From the NCBI GenBank assembly GCA_026119855.1, contig JAOWBW010000036.1, positions 806,001-870,000 on the forward strand: a stretch of 64,000 nt of DNA, in the 5' to 3' direction. Below the pieces are notes generated by a model that searched no databases, was not told where the DNA came from, and saw nothing but the letters and a program-made list of their open reading frames with translations. The DNA is from Campanula takesimana. Lineage: Eukaryota; Streptophyta; Magnoliopsida; Asterales; Campanulaceae. This document shows positions 10,535-21,875 of this stretch, piece after piece (position 1 is the first letter of the stretch; each line of letters begins with the position of its first letter). A program made the position numbers and the translations under genes.

Positions 10535-11901
10535 TGATGGATCGGTATACACATGTATTATCTCTAGATTTTCGTACTAATTTCATAGGATTTTTTGGTT
10601 GTAATCTAGTTTAGATTGGATGTATTTTGGTCTTTTATGGTTTATGGAACTTTGTTGGATTTGTAATGTTTTAAGACACTTTGTAGTGTATTTTGTGTGG
10701 TTGCAAAGTCCGTGGGTTGTAATTTGTCAAAGACTGAATATTGTTCGAGTCAGAGTCAAAGGTCAACCGTGGTCAAGCGAGTCAAAGAGGTGAAGAAAAG
10801 AAGAAAAATGAAGAAAGTCCATTCCAAGAGAGTGGGCGGTCGCCCACTCTGACCCGGGCGGTCGCCCACTAAGGCGATTTTGAGATGTTCCAAACTGATT
10901 GAATGGGCGGTCGCCCATAACCCTTCCGGGCGGTCGCCCACTTCTACGCACTGATTTTCGGGATTCCTCTCCAAAGCGGGTTTTAACCCAATTTTCCCTA
11001 TTTTTGGCCCGAGTTTTCTCTATGTATAAATATTAGACTGTAGCCTTTAGTTTTTTTATGCTTTTGTTTTAGGTTTTATTCAAGTTTCAAGTTGTAAACA
11101 AGATTTGGGAGATTATTCATCATCAAGCGTTTATCCAGGTTTATGATTTTTAATTATATGCTTGTGTTTATTGCTATGTCGATGAGTAGATAATTTCTTT
11201 GTTCATGGATTGGGAGTAATAACTATCAAATCTCTATGCTAAATTGGGCTTAATTAAATATTAATCTTGTTCTTGTTCATAAGAATATAGCTTAATTAAT
11301 TTAAAGATTTCATTAATATGACTTGATATTCTTGATCTTTAAATTATCTTGGTTTAGATTGTTTCACTAGCGTGAATAATTTATATATTGAATCATATTC
11401 TTGTGATTAGATTTAATTGAGGACCTCGCGGAAATCAAAAGAATTTAAGATCAAGTGTTCTTAAGAACTTAATAAATTATTTGTGTGTGTTGTTGACTTA
11501 GCGGAATTCATCACATAGAGATAATAATAGGGTTGTAATTCGGTGACCAGACCGTCCCAACTCTTAAATAAGTGAACGATTTCTTGAACAAGTTTAATAA
11601 TCTCTTTAATAAAAAAGCATAGAGAGGAGATAGTTGTGAACCCCAATCTGTGAATCTTCGTAGTCTTGAATTAAATCTTTGTTTGCTTAGTGATCTTTAA
11701 TTTAGTAATTTATTTTCATTGCTTAGTAGTTAATTTAGTTTAATCAAAATCAATCAAAAACCCCCCTTGGTTCGTTTACACTAATTAAATAAACTTATTT
11801 GTCCAACAAGTCTCTGTGGGATCGACCCTCGCTTTCGCGCGTTACTACTACGGTAACTAGTGTGCTTGCTAGGTATTTATTACTTGGAATTTTATCCATC
11901 A
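10535..11901 (+). repeat. Athila-like 5' LTR
   Basis: TGATGG...CCATCA, 1367 bp. Four copies of a palindrome near GTGGGCGGTCGCCCAC lie at 10836-10945, about 80-190 bp upstream of a TATAAATA at 11025-11032, the probable core promoter. The 3' LTR has lost one of these units (about 25 bp); otherwise the two LTRs are about 99% identical by eye. Confidence 0.9.
11025..11032 (+). promoter_or_regulatory. TATA box of the Athila-like LTR
   Basis: TATAAATA in the middle of the LTR, downstream of the palindrome cluster; repeated in the 3' LTR at about 20998-21005. Confidence 0.55.
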
Positions 11902-11907
11902 AGTTTT

Positions 11908-11925
11908 TGGCGCCGCTGCCGGGGA
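11908..11925 (+). other. Primer binding site, tRNA-Asp type
   Basis: TGGCGCCGCTGCCGGGGA begins 7 nt after the 5' LTR and closely matches the complement of the plant tRNA-Asp 3' end, the primer commonly reported for Athila elements. Confidence 0.75.
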
Positions 11926-11959
11926 CTTGTTTTGATTTACAAGTTAATTTAGTCGGTGT

Positions 11960-13543
11960 ATGTTTGGTAGGCGTTCATTGAACCCCGAGTTGGTTCCTTT
12001 GGAGGATAATATCGATAGACTTGACAGGGGCATTCCCCCTATTTCTGAGTCTGAGTCTGAAGCTTCTGTCACCGAGACAGAGGTATTTTTAAGTGATTTT
12101 GAAACTTCTTCCACCGGGGGAGAAGAAATTGAAGTTGTAATGGCTAATCCCTTAATTAAAGAATATGCTAGGCCTAAGGTTGACACATCGGTGTCATGTA
12201 TTGTCCTGACTGAGGCCGCTAAATCTTATGAGGCGAAGGGGCATTATTTCAGTCAGTTGCCCAAGTTTCAGGGTCTTCCCGCTGAAGACTCTTTGAACTT
12301 CTTGAGAGAGTACATGATGATTATATCAGGATTCCCTGTGAAAGAGGGGGTTACTGATGAACAATTAAGACTTAAGTATTTTCCTTTCTCTCTTTAAGGG
12401 GCAGCTAAAACTTGGCTTATGTTACTTCCTGCTAGGAGTATCACTACATGGGATGGGTTGCATGATGCATTATTAAAGAAATTTTTTCCGCATGCTACTT
12501 TGGCCACCTTTAGACAAAAAATCATAGGGTTTACTCAAGAGGTAGGTGAGCCATTTCATGAGGCTTGGGATAGGTTCAAAATGTTGCAAGTGCAGTGCCC
12601 CCATCATGCTTTTCCTGAGGCCCTTTTACATCAAACATTTTATGGTGGGTTAACTGCAGCAGACCAAGCTATGGTCGACAACGCAGCAGGCGGCTTTCTA
12701 GGAGCCAAAACTGTTGACCAAACCCAAGAATTATTTGAGATGTTGGGGGCCAATTCGCAAGAAAAAGGCTCTAGAGGGAAACCTAGGGGAGTGCATGAGT
12801 TGAGTGGTATGGATGAGTTCACTAGGCAGGTGTCTTTGTTAAACCAAAACATGGCTAAAATGAATTCTAATATGTCTTCCTCAAGTGCTAATGTGGTATC
12901 TGATTTCTGTGCTAATTGTGGATCTAACACTCATGCTACTAATGGTTGTCCAGTTGTTGCACAGTTTGATTCTGAACAGGTAAATGCGATGCAAGGGTAT
13001 CCCCCAAGGCAAAATCAAGGTGGTATGTATTCTAATACGTATAATCCAGATTGGAAAAACCACCCAAATTTTTCTTGGAGGGGCAACCCAGGAATTCAGT
13101 ACCAGCAGCAGAAACCTCTCTATCCTCCTCCCCCACAAGGGAATCCAGAACAGCAGCCTAAGCAATCACTGGAGGATATGATGAGGTCCATGATGCAAGA
13201 GCAGCAACAAATGAAGTTAATGATGGAGCAGCGTGAGAAGCAGCAGGACGCGGTCAACAAAAAGATGGAGACCCAAATTGGTCAACTAGCTGTGGGTCAG
13301 CAAGGGCATAAACCCGGAACCTTCCCTAGTCAAGGGGAGCAAGCCAAGGCCATTATGACTCTGAGAAATGGCAAACAGGTAAGTAATGAGGTATGTCCTA
13401 ACTCTCCTTCTGAAACTGCTGAACCACCTGTTGTTGAGAATGTAGTTGATAAGAGTACTAATGGCATGGGGGAAATTCCTGTACTGATTCTTCCACCCCC
13501 ATGCCATATGTACCTCCTGTACCGTTTCCTGGTAGATTCATGA
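11960..13543 (+). pseudogene. Athila-like gag, interrupted by a stop
   Basis: Encodes the capsid-type protein that would package element RNA. It starts at an ATG about 35 nt after the primer site. Frame is open to a TAA at 12395-12397, then continues in the same frame from 12398 to 13543. The capsid part follows the stop (retrotransposon-gag-like region about 12400-12700), then a CCHC knuckle with C-x2-C-x4-H-x4-C spacing (CANCGSNTHATNGC, near 12910-12951), then a Gln/Met-rich stretch (about 13080-13300). Near 13495, in a C run, the gag-pro frame shifts by one. Confidence 0.85.
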
Positions 13544-14286
13544 GAAACAAGCTGGATAAGCAAATGTCTGATTTATATGACATGTTTTCTAAAGTGAACA
13601 TCAATCTTCCTTTGTTAAATGTCATTAAAAATATCCCAGCTTATGCAAAGTTTTTCAAAGAACTTAACTCCAGGAAACCCAAGTATGGGAATGATGAGAA
13701 ATTGGTTATGGGTGAAAGTGCCAGTGCCGTGGTACAACAGAACCTCCCACCTAAATTGAAAGACCCGGGAATTTTTAATATTTCTATATCTATGGGGGAT
13801 TCTAAAAAAGTGAAGGCAATGTAAGATCTCGGTGCTAGCATTAATTTGTTACCTCATCATTTGTATCTTGAGTTGGGTTTACCTGAGCTAAAACCCACCA
13901 CAATGACCTTGCAATTGGCCGACCGTTCAATCAAGAGGCCATTGGGAATTGTGGAGGATGTTTTGGTGCAGGTAGCCAATTTGATTATCCCTGTGGATTT
14001 TGTTGTGCTTGAGACGGTGAATGGTGTTGGGAATAGTCAGGATTCTCCCATATTGCTTGGGTGTCCATTTATGGCTACTACTAACACCATCATTAATGTG
14101 GGTGATGGGACTCTATCTATGAGTGTGGCTAATGAGAAAATAGAAATATATGTGCTTGATGTCATGCAAAGTCCCATAGATGATGAGTCTTGTAACTGTG
14201 TGGATATTATTGAGGATTGTGTGAGTGATGTTCTGTGGTATGAGAGAGATTGTGAGGAGTTAGTCTTTGTTGTCAACTGGCGGTGA
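13501..14286 (+). pseudogene. Athila-like gag C-terminus and aspartic protease
   Basis: In the shifted frame, an open stretch to a TAA at 13822-13824 is followed directly by DLGASINLLP, the protease active-site region; DLGAS in place of DTG/DSG is usual for Athila-type proteases. The domain continues to about 14286, where the frame shifts again (about 14275) into the reverse transcriptase frame. The function would be maturation of gag-pol. The stop lies just before the catalytic motif. Confidence 0.75.
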
Positions 14287-15262
14287 GAAACTTAGGGATA
14301 ATGCGGATGTTCAACTGATGGCTGTGGAAAAGGCCGACGAACACCATCCTAGTGATGGCCCGTTTCACCCCCTAGGCCACTTCAATGAGAAGTCGGTGCC
14401 TTCTATTGTAACCCCTCCAGCTCTTGAGCTGAAAGTCCTTCCCTCCAATTTAAAGTATGTTTTTCTTGGGGAGGGAGAGACTTTGCCCGTGATAATTGCC
14501 TCAGATTTGACCCTAGAACAAGAGGCCAAGTTGATCAAAGTGCTTCATGAGCACAAGCAGGCCATAGGGTGGACCTTAGCAGATATTAAGGGTATAAGCC
14601 CCTCCATGTGCATGCACAAAATTAATCTCATAGATGGTGCTAAACCGTCTAGAGAGAGACATAGGAGGTTAAATCCTCACATGGAGGAGGCGGTTAGGAA
14701 AGAGGTCTTAAAATTGTTGGATGCAGGCATTATCTATGCCGTTGCTGATAGTGAGTGGGTGAGCCCGGTTCAAGTCGTTCCTAAGAAATCGGGCTACACG
14801 GTCACCACTAATGAGAAAGGAGAAGAAGTGCCAAAAAGGGAAGTGACTGGTCTGAGAATGTGCATAGATTTGCGCAAACTGAATGCTGCAACCAAGAAAG
14901 ATCACTTCCCTTTGCCCTTTATTGATCAGATTCTTGAGAGGTTAGCGGGACATGAGTATTATTGTTTCTTGGATGGTTTTTCGGGGTATAACCAAATCCC
15001 CATTGCACCAGAGGACCAAGCCAAGACCAATTTTACTTGTCCTTTTGGCACATTCGCATTTAGGAGGATGCCCTTTGGGCTTTGTAATGCACCTGCGACC
15101 TTTCAAAGGTGTATGGCCTCTATCTTCTCTGATTTGATTGAGCGATGTGTCGAAGTCTTCATGGATGACTTCTCGGTATTTGGTGACAGTTTTGATGGGT
15201 GCCTAGAGAATTTGACAATGGTATTAAATCGTTGTTGTGAGACAAATTTGACCCTTAGTTAG
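14267..15262 (+). pseudogene. Athila-like reverse transcriptase, N-terminal part
   Basis: A 331-codon open frame with the Ty3-type reverse transcriptase core: the CIDLRKLN and FLDGFSGYNQI regions and the catalytic FMDD at codons 298-301. An in-frame TAG at 15260-15262 stops it; the reading resumes in the same frame with the thumb region. Confidence 0.88.
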
Positions 15263-15295
15263 GAAAAATGTCATTTTCTTGTAAGGCATGGCATT

Positions 15296-17353
15296 GTGTT
15301 AGGACACTTGGTGTCAAACAAGGGGATTGAGGTAGACAAGGCTAAAATCGATGTGATTTCAAAATTGCCTCCCCCTGTGTCGGTTAAGGGTGTGCGAAGT
15401 TTTTTAGGCCATGCAGGTTTTTATAGGCGTTTCATAAAAGACTTTTCAAAAATCTGTAGGCCTTTATGTAACCTGCTAGCTAAGGACACTGAGTTCATCT
15501 TTGACCAAGAGTTTTTAGAGGCCTTCAATCTGCTGAAGGAGAAGTTGACATGTGCCCCCATTCTATCCAGCCCCAATTGGTCTCTACCATTTGAGATCAT
15601 GTGTGATGCATCAGATTTTGTGATTGGGGCTGTCTTGGGGCAAAGAGTGGATAAATTGCCTCATGTGATTCATTATGCAAGTATAACTTTAAATGATGCA
15701 CAACTGAATTATACTACCACAGAAAAAGAATTTTTAGCAGTTGTGTTTGCTCTGGAAAAGTTTCGTTCTTACTTGCTTGGGCCTAAGGTGATTATCTACT
15801 CTGATCATGTTGCACTTAAATATTTGCTAAATAAAAAGGATGCTAAACCTAGACTTCTTAGGTGGATGCTCCTACTGCAGGAATTTGACATTGAAATAAA
15901 AGACAAAAAGGGGACCGAAAATGTGGTGGCGGATCACTTGTCTAGGCTAGAGAACTTTACATTTACTAATGTGATAGATGGTGCGATTCCGGTTAACGAA
16001 AATTTTCCGGATGAGCAACTATTTGCTTTACATGTTCATGAGCCTTGGTATGCGGATCTTGTGAATTTCATTGTTTCTAATATTATGCCACCTAACTTCA
16101 CTTACGATCAAAAACGAAAGTTTAGATCGGATGTGAAGCACTACATTTGGGATGACCCTTATCTGTGGAAAGTTTGCCCGGACAAGATAATCAGGAGATG
16201 CATTCCGGAGCATGAGCAAGCTAGCGTGTTGAGATTTTGCCACGAACTCCAATGTGGGGGTCACTTTAGTGGGCAAAAGACCGCTAGAAAAGTATTGCAA
16301 GCGGGTCTATATTGGCCCACTTTATTTAAAGATGCTCATAATTTTTGTGTGAGGTGTGATAGATGCCAAAGGACCGGCAACATAGGAAAAAGAGATGAAA
16401 TGCCCCTACAACATAATTTAATTGTTGATATTTTTGATGTGTGGGGTATTGATTTTATGGGTCCTTTTCCCCCTTCCCAAGGCAACTTGTACATTCTTGT
16501 TGCTGTAGATTATGTGTCTAAATGGGTGGAAGCAATTCCTACCCGGACTAATGATGCTAATATTGTTTGCAAGTTTGTGCGTGAAAATATCTTTAGCAGG
16601 TATGGAGTGCTGCGCGTCATTATAAGTGACCAAGGGACGCTCTTCACAAACAAAATGTTCAATCAAGTGCTAAAAAGATATGGGGTGGGTCACAAGTTGG
16701 CTACGGCTTATCACCCTCAAACATCGGGCCAAGTGGAGGTGAGTAATCGCCAAATTAAGGCGGTGCTTGAGAAAACGGTGCGTCCAAATCGTAAGGACTG
16801 GGCTGACAAATTGTGTGATGCACTGTGGGCTTATCGGACTGCATACAAAACCCCCATTGGAATGAGCCCGTACCGGATTGTGTATGGAAAAGAGTGTCAT
16901 CTACCAGTGGAACTAGAGCACAAAGCATATTGGGCAACCAAGCAGCTAAACATGGATTTGACTTTAGCAGGGGAGAAAAGATTGCTTGACTTGGATGAGC
17001 TTGCAGAAATGAGGCAGGATAGTTATGAGAGTGCAAAGTTATACAAAGAGAGGACAAAAAGATATCATGATAAAAACCTTAAACCCAAGTTTCTCAAACC
17101 GGGTATGAAAGTCCTTCTCTTTAACTCTCGCCTCAAACTTTTTCCCGGAAAACTGCGTTCACGGTGGACGGGTCCTTATGAATTGGTTCAAGTGTTTCCC
17201 CATGGAGCTGTAGAGCTTAAAGATTTGAAAGATGGGACAACATTTAAAGTGAATGGACACCGAGTGAAGCCTTATTATGAGGGGCTGTCTATTTTGGAAG
17301 ACATCAATGAAATTGATGTAATTGATTTGACGGACCCGGAGGGAGCCACTTAA
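15296..17353 (+). pseudogene. Athila-like RT thumb, RNase H and integrase
   Basis: 685 codons continuing the frame after the TAG at 15260. RNase H: Asp104 (CDAS) and Asp170 (YSDH). Integrase: zinc-binding H316/H323/C351/C354, catalytic Asp386 (GIDFMG), Asp445 (ISDQG) and Glu481 (GQVEVSN), then a C-terminal domain. All key residues are present, so this piece is intact; only the upstream stops disable it. Confidence 0.9.
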
Positions 17354-18484
17354 TATTTATGTGGCATTATGTCGAGCCAAAGACTTAAAACAAAGGCGCT
17401 TGTTGGGAGGCAACCCAACCAGGTATCATTTTTATTGCTTTATGTTTTTCTTTCAATTTATCATCATTTTTTAATTGGGAGTGTGTTGTTCTTCAATGCC
17501 ATGAGGACATAGCGCGTTCTAAGTTTGGGGGGGGGGGGGTGGTATTCATAAAAAAAAAAAAAAAATATTATTGCTTTCGTGTCTTTTATTTCCGGGTCGG
17601 TTCGAACTACGGTGACCTGAGCCCCTTATTGTCCTAGGGGGAACGTAGGCAACGAAAGTGCGGTCAGAAAATTTGTCCGTGTCATCCTTTTTGGATCTCT
17701 CCGAGTTTGTGGGTTTATAGGGGAGTGTAAATAGTGTCACCCTCCAAAAAGATTTTTATTCTTTGAGTCATTTTGATTTTTTATTTTTCATAATGGATAT
17801 TACGCTTGTGATGTTTGTTTGTGGTGATGTGCAGCAATGGAGTGCGAGGTGGCTTAAAAAAAAAAAAAAAAAAAAAGCTACAGGAAAGTGGGCGCTCGCC
17901 CACTATGGTTATGGGCGGTCGCCCAGGAAGGTGTAAACTGAGGAGTGCAAACTGATTGAATGGGTGGTCGCCCACCAAGACTTTGGGCGGTCGCCCACTA
18001 AGCGAACTGGGCGGACAAATTCCGGATTTGGTCAGAATTTGGACCCTTCCCCTTCATTCTTCAAACCCTAACCCTCCACCCTCTTTCTCTCTCTACAAAA
18101 ACCGGGCCCTTCCTCCTTCTCTCTACAAATTCTCCCATAAATCACCACCTTCTTCTCCCTTAATCACCAAAATTGTCATACCCATCCCTCCTCCTCCATT
18201 AATCTCAAAGAATTCAACCCAAAAACGTCATTAAATCTCAAGAATTGGAAGAATTGTTGAAGTTGTCAAGAACACAGAAAAGGGTGAAATTGGGCAACTT
18301 GGAGCGAGAATTGAAGGTGCTTCTAGAAGGGAAAAGTGATCGTGTGAGCAAGTTCTTTCTTCCGGTCATCTTCTCTTACTCCGGCGAATTTTTCGGCGAA
18401 TTTCCGGCGAGTCTCCGGCGAGCACGTAAGAATCCTTTTTTTCGCTTAATTCTCTGTGGCTGTTGGGTAGTCTTGTATTGTGTT
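17354..18484 (+). promoter_or_regulatory. Athila-like pol/env spacer with LTR-like palindrome cluster
   Basis: Noncoding apart from an open frame that simply extends the env-position ORF upstream. At 17884-18010 there are four copies of the GGGCGGTCGCCC palindrome and a shared AAACTGATTGAATGGG block, matching the LTR block at 10836-10945. Downstream come a telo-box AAACCCTAA (18063-18071) and pyrimidine-rich patches (about 18070-18125), features of plant core promoters. Inferred to be an internal promoter for the env-position gene. Confidence 0.5.
17402..17419 (+). other. Post-pol hairpin GTTGGG...CCCAAC
   Basis: A 6-bp perfect stem with a 6-nt loop just after the pol stop codon. I recall similar TTGGGAGGCAACCCAA blocks after pol in other plant Athila elements; role unknown. 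Confidence 0.4.
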
Positions 18485-19772
18485 ATGGCTAGAGGTCGTG
18501 CTCCCCCTAGAGAAGTATCTCCCCAACCAAACTTTGATCGAACCCGTTTTGTGGGTGAGAAGGCCGAAATTTGGTATAACCGTTGGTCCCATAAACATTT
18601 TAATGTTGAAAGGGAGTTCAAAAAGAAGGATTTGGGACTTAATGAGTTGTTTACCCGGTATAAGTGGAATAGACTTGCGGCTCACCCGGCAGAGAATGGG
18701 GTAGGGGAATATGTTAAAGAATTTTATGCAAATGCCGCTGAGAAGGGGAATGATGCAACGTCCCATGTGCGAGGGACTGACATTGGCTATTTGGGCACGG
18801 ACATTAATGCGTATTATGGGATGTCTAATGCGGTCCAACCCGAGGATTGTGCGTATGTCAGAATGGTGAGGCAAATCCAAGGGGATTATAGGCATAGGCT
18901 GGATGTTTTGGTCCCAATGTTTGGGGTGCTTGACTTGACAAACAAGAGGACTGGGCAAATATTGTTCACCCGAGACTCAGAGCCCAGGTTGAGATACTTG
19001 CACAGGTTCATTTGCGAGAGGATTCTCCCCACCACACATTTCAATGAAGTTCATTGGAGACGGGCGGTGCTTATGCACTGTGTGTTGACAGGAGCTAAAA
19101 TAAATATGGGGCATATTATCCATGCTGAAATTTATCACGCAATCCAGAACATGAGTAACTCTAATTTTAATTTCCCGCTGCTCATTACTGGATTGATTGG
19201 GAAGGCAAGAGCAGATTTGTTGCAAGTCCCAAGGGATCTCTTTCTGGGTCCAGCGGTTGATGCTAAATTCCTCACGAGGGGCAGTGCACATGGGGGTGCG
19301 AGCACATCCCAAGGGCCACAACCGATGGATGATGAGCCAGTTGGTGATGAAGAGGAGCAAGGTGCTGGGGGTGATCCGTTTGAGGAGGAGATTGGGGGAG
19401 ATGTCCCACATTGAATATACGCATTATTTATCGGGACAGATTCATGCAGTGGATAGGCGGGTCCAGGATATGGATCAGAGGATGCAATTGTGGGAGTATA
19501 ACAGGAGTTGTTGGGAGGACAGGATCGAGGATAGATTACAGAGGCAGGAGAATGCCGAGCAAGAGTTTTTCAGAGATGTGCTTCAGAGGTTGCCACCACC
19601 GCGACCGTTTGACCCATATGTCCCACCACCTAACATGCAGTGGCAAGGGTCTTCATGGGGAGGACAACAAGCGGCACAGCCACCGCAATGGCCTGGGAGT
19701 AGTTCGAGCGGTCAAGGGCAGGGCAGCAGTTCCAGTGGTGCTTGGGACCACTTCTTTCCGCCACCTCAGTAG
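18485..19772 (+). pseudogene. Athila-like env-position ORF (unknown function)
   Basis: Read from the ATG at 18485 (MARGRAPP); the frame is open upstream to 18245 but that part looks like leader, perhaps with an intron (GT at 18426). The protein has a globular region like the domain annotated as putative plant transposon protein (Pfam PF20167, by memory), with EFYANAAE and WRRA...KIN landmarks. An acidic tail ends at a TGA at 19412-19414. A one-base frame change there leads into 120 more codons: a coiled-coil-like stretch, then a Pro/Gln/Ser/Gly-rich tail ending at 19772. No signal peptide or membrane span is visible, so calling it an envelope is not supported. Confidence 0.7.
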
Positions 19773-19939
19773 TGTTTGGAGGTATCCCTTCCCCACCGAC
19801 TCTTTATTGTTTATGCATTGTGGACATTGTATGGTTTTAAGTGTGGGGGTGTGGGGTATTATTATTTGTTGTTGCTGCTGTTATATCACCGTTACTTGTT
19901 TTTAGTTATAAAAAAAAAAATTAAAAAAGAAAAGAGAGG

Positions 19940-19967
19940 CTAGGTGAAAACCCAAAAGGGCGCCTAG
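19940..19967 (+). other. Conserved RNA hairpin, copy 3 (Athila-like 3' UTR)
   Basis: CTAGG (19940-19944) pairs with CCTAG (19963-19967); the inner stem is CCC-AAAA-GGG. Outer stem bases differ from copies 1 and 2 on both arms, with pairing preserved. Confidence 0.6.
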
Positions 19968-20208
19968 GAAAAAGGAGAGAAATGGAGTGAGTTATTGTTT
20001 TTACTTGGCGTGGCGTTTTAAGGGAGGTTCGGAGAATTGGGTAGGATTTCTGTTTGGTGTAGGAGGTTTGGTTAGAGGCGAATAGGATAGAAAATCCTCA
20101 TATTTCTTGTTGGAGTCATAAGGGGGCGTTGGAGCTTTTTATGAGGTAAATCATTGCTAAGGATTATCCTAGCTTTGATTTCTTTTTGAGGGAGAATGTA
20201 GTGAAAGA

Positions 20209-20223
20209 TAATCGTGGGGGAAA
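20209..20223 (+). promoter_or_regulatory. Internal polypurine-tract-like sequence
   Basis: TAATCGTGGGGGAAA, about 310 nt upstream of the 3' polypurine tract at 20517-20532; same arrangement as in the element at the window start. Confidence 0.5.
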
Positions 20224-20516
20224 CATAGGTCATTTTAGTTCCCCCTATCTTTTTGAGTGGGCCCTAGTTGGATATGCGTATTACTTTCTTATTATTGGAG
20301 TGCTATCAATTAGGGCCGTTTGTTATTGATTATTTGTTGTTTTTGGGAGTTATAAGGAGCGGAGTCTTTTACACTCCGGTTGATTTTCTTTATGTTGTTT
20401 TGGCTTTGTTTGATGGGAGTTGTAGAGGAGATAGGGGTCATTTTCCTCCATGCTACGCTAATAGACCGGAGATTAGATGTGGGGTTAGGAATATTACTCT
20501 GGGACGAGTAATGGTC

Positions 20517-20532
20517 TAAGCGTGGGGGAATT
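20517..20532 (+). other. 3' polypurine tract
   Basis: TAAGCGTGGGGGAATT lies immediately before the 3' LTR start TGATGG at 20533. Confidence 0.75.
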
Positions 20533-21875
20533 TGATGGATCGGTATACACATGTATTATCTCTACATTTTCGTACTAATTTCATAGGCTTTTGGTTGTAA
20601 TCTAGTTTAGATTGGATGTATTTTGGTCTTTTATGGTTTATGGAACTTTGTTGGATTTGTAATGTTTTAAGACACTTTGTAGTGTATTTTGTGTGGTTGC
20701 AAAGTCCGTGGGTTGTAATTTGTCGAAGACTGAATATTGTTCGAGTCAGAGTCAAAGGTCAACCGTGGTCAAGCGAGTCAAAGAGGTGAAGAAAAGAAGA
20801 AAAATGAAGAAAGTCCATTCCAGGAGAGTGGGCGATCGCCCACTCTGACCCGGGCGGTCACCCACTAAGGCGATTTTGAGATGTTCCAAACTGATTGAAT
20901 GGGCGGTCGCCCACTTCTACGCACTGATTTTCGGGATTCCTCTCCAAAGCGGGTTTTAACCCAATTTTCCCTATTTTTGGCCCGAGTTTTCTCTATGTAT
21001 AAATATTAGACTGCAGCCTTTAGTTTTTTTATGCTTTTGTTTTAGGTTTTATTCAAGTTTCAAGTTGTAAACAAGATTTGGGAGATTATTCATCATCAAG
21101 CGTTTATCCAGGTTTATGATTTTTAATTATATGCTTGTGTTTATTGCTATGTCGATGAGTAGCTAATTTCTTTGTTCATGGATTGGGAGTAATAACTATC
21201 AAATCTCTATGCTAAATTGGGCTTAATTAAATATTAATCTTGTTCTTGTTCATAAGAATAGAGCTTAATTATTTTAAAGATTTCATTAATATGACTTGAT
21301 ATTCTTGATCTTTAAATTATCTTGGTTTAGATTGTTTCACTAGCGTGAGTAATTTATATATTGAATCATATTCTTGTGATTAGATTTAATTGAGGACCTC
21401 GCGGAAATCAAAAGAATTTAAGATCAAGTGTTCTTAAGAACTTAATAAATTATTTGTGTGTGTTGTTGACTTAGCGGAATTCATCACATAGAGATAATAA
21501 TAGGGTTGTAATTCGGTGACCAGACCGTCCCAACTCTTAAATAAGTGAACGATTTCTTGAACAAGTTTAATAATCTCTTTAATAAAATAGCATAGAGAGG
21601 AGATAGTTGTGAACCCCAATCTGTGAATCTTCGTAGTCTTGAATTAAATCTTTGTTTGCTTAGTGATCTTTAATTTAGTAATTTATTTTCATTGCTTAGT
21701 AGTTAATTTAGTTTAATCAAAATCAATCAAAAACCCCCCCTTGGTTCGTTTACACTAATTAAATAAACTTATTTGTCCAACAAGTCTCTGTGGGATCGAC
21801 CCTCGCTTTCGCGCGTTACTACTACGGTAACTAGTGCGCTTGCTAGGTATTTATTACTTGGAATTTTAACCATCA
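20533..21875 (+). repeat. Athila-like 3' LTR
   Basis: 1343 bp, TGATGG...CCATCA. Three palindromes instead of four, two of them mutated (GGGCGATCGCCC, GGGCGGTCACCC). Followed by the CCCGG target duplication. Confidence 0.9.

Larger units (their letters stand above)
19773..20516 (+). other. Athila-like 3' UTR
   Basis: Noncoding; aligns with 1-685 of the window. Holds hairpin copy 3 (19940-19967) and an internal polypurine-like tract (20209-20223). Confidence 0.7.
10535..21875 (+). mobile_element. Complete Athila-like Ty3 retrotransposon
   Basis: LTRs 10535-11901 and 20533-21875, with perfect CCCGG duplications at 10530-10534 and 21876-21880. Order: 5' LTR, tRNA-Asp-type primer site, gag, protease, reverse transcriptase, RNase H, integrase, env-position ORF, 3' UTR, polypurine tract, 3' LTR. 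This order and the post-pol protein fit the Athila lineage. It interrupts the internal region of the LARD-like array, which resumes at 21881. Gag-pol is broken by in-frame stops (12395, 13822, 15260) and frameshifts (about 13495 and 14275), so this copy should not be autonomous. Confidence 0.93.

Noticed and set aside
11461..21619. A 61-codon minus-strand frame present at 11461 and 21434
   Set aside because: It lies in the Athila-like LTR pair and is duplicated with it.
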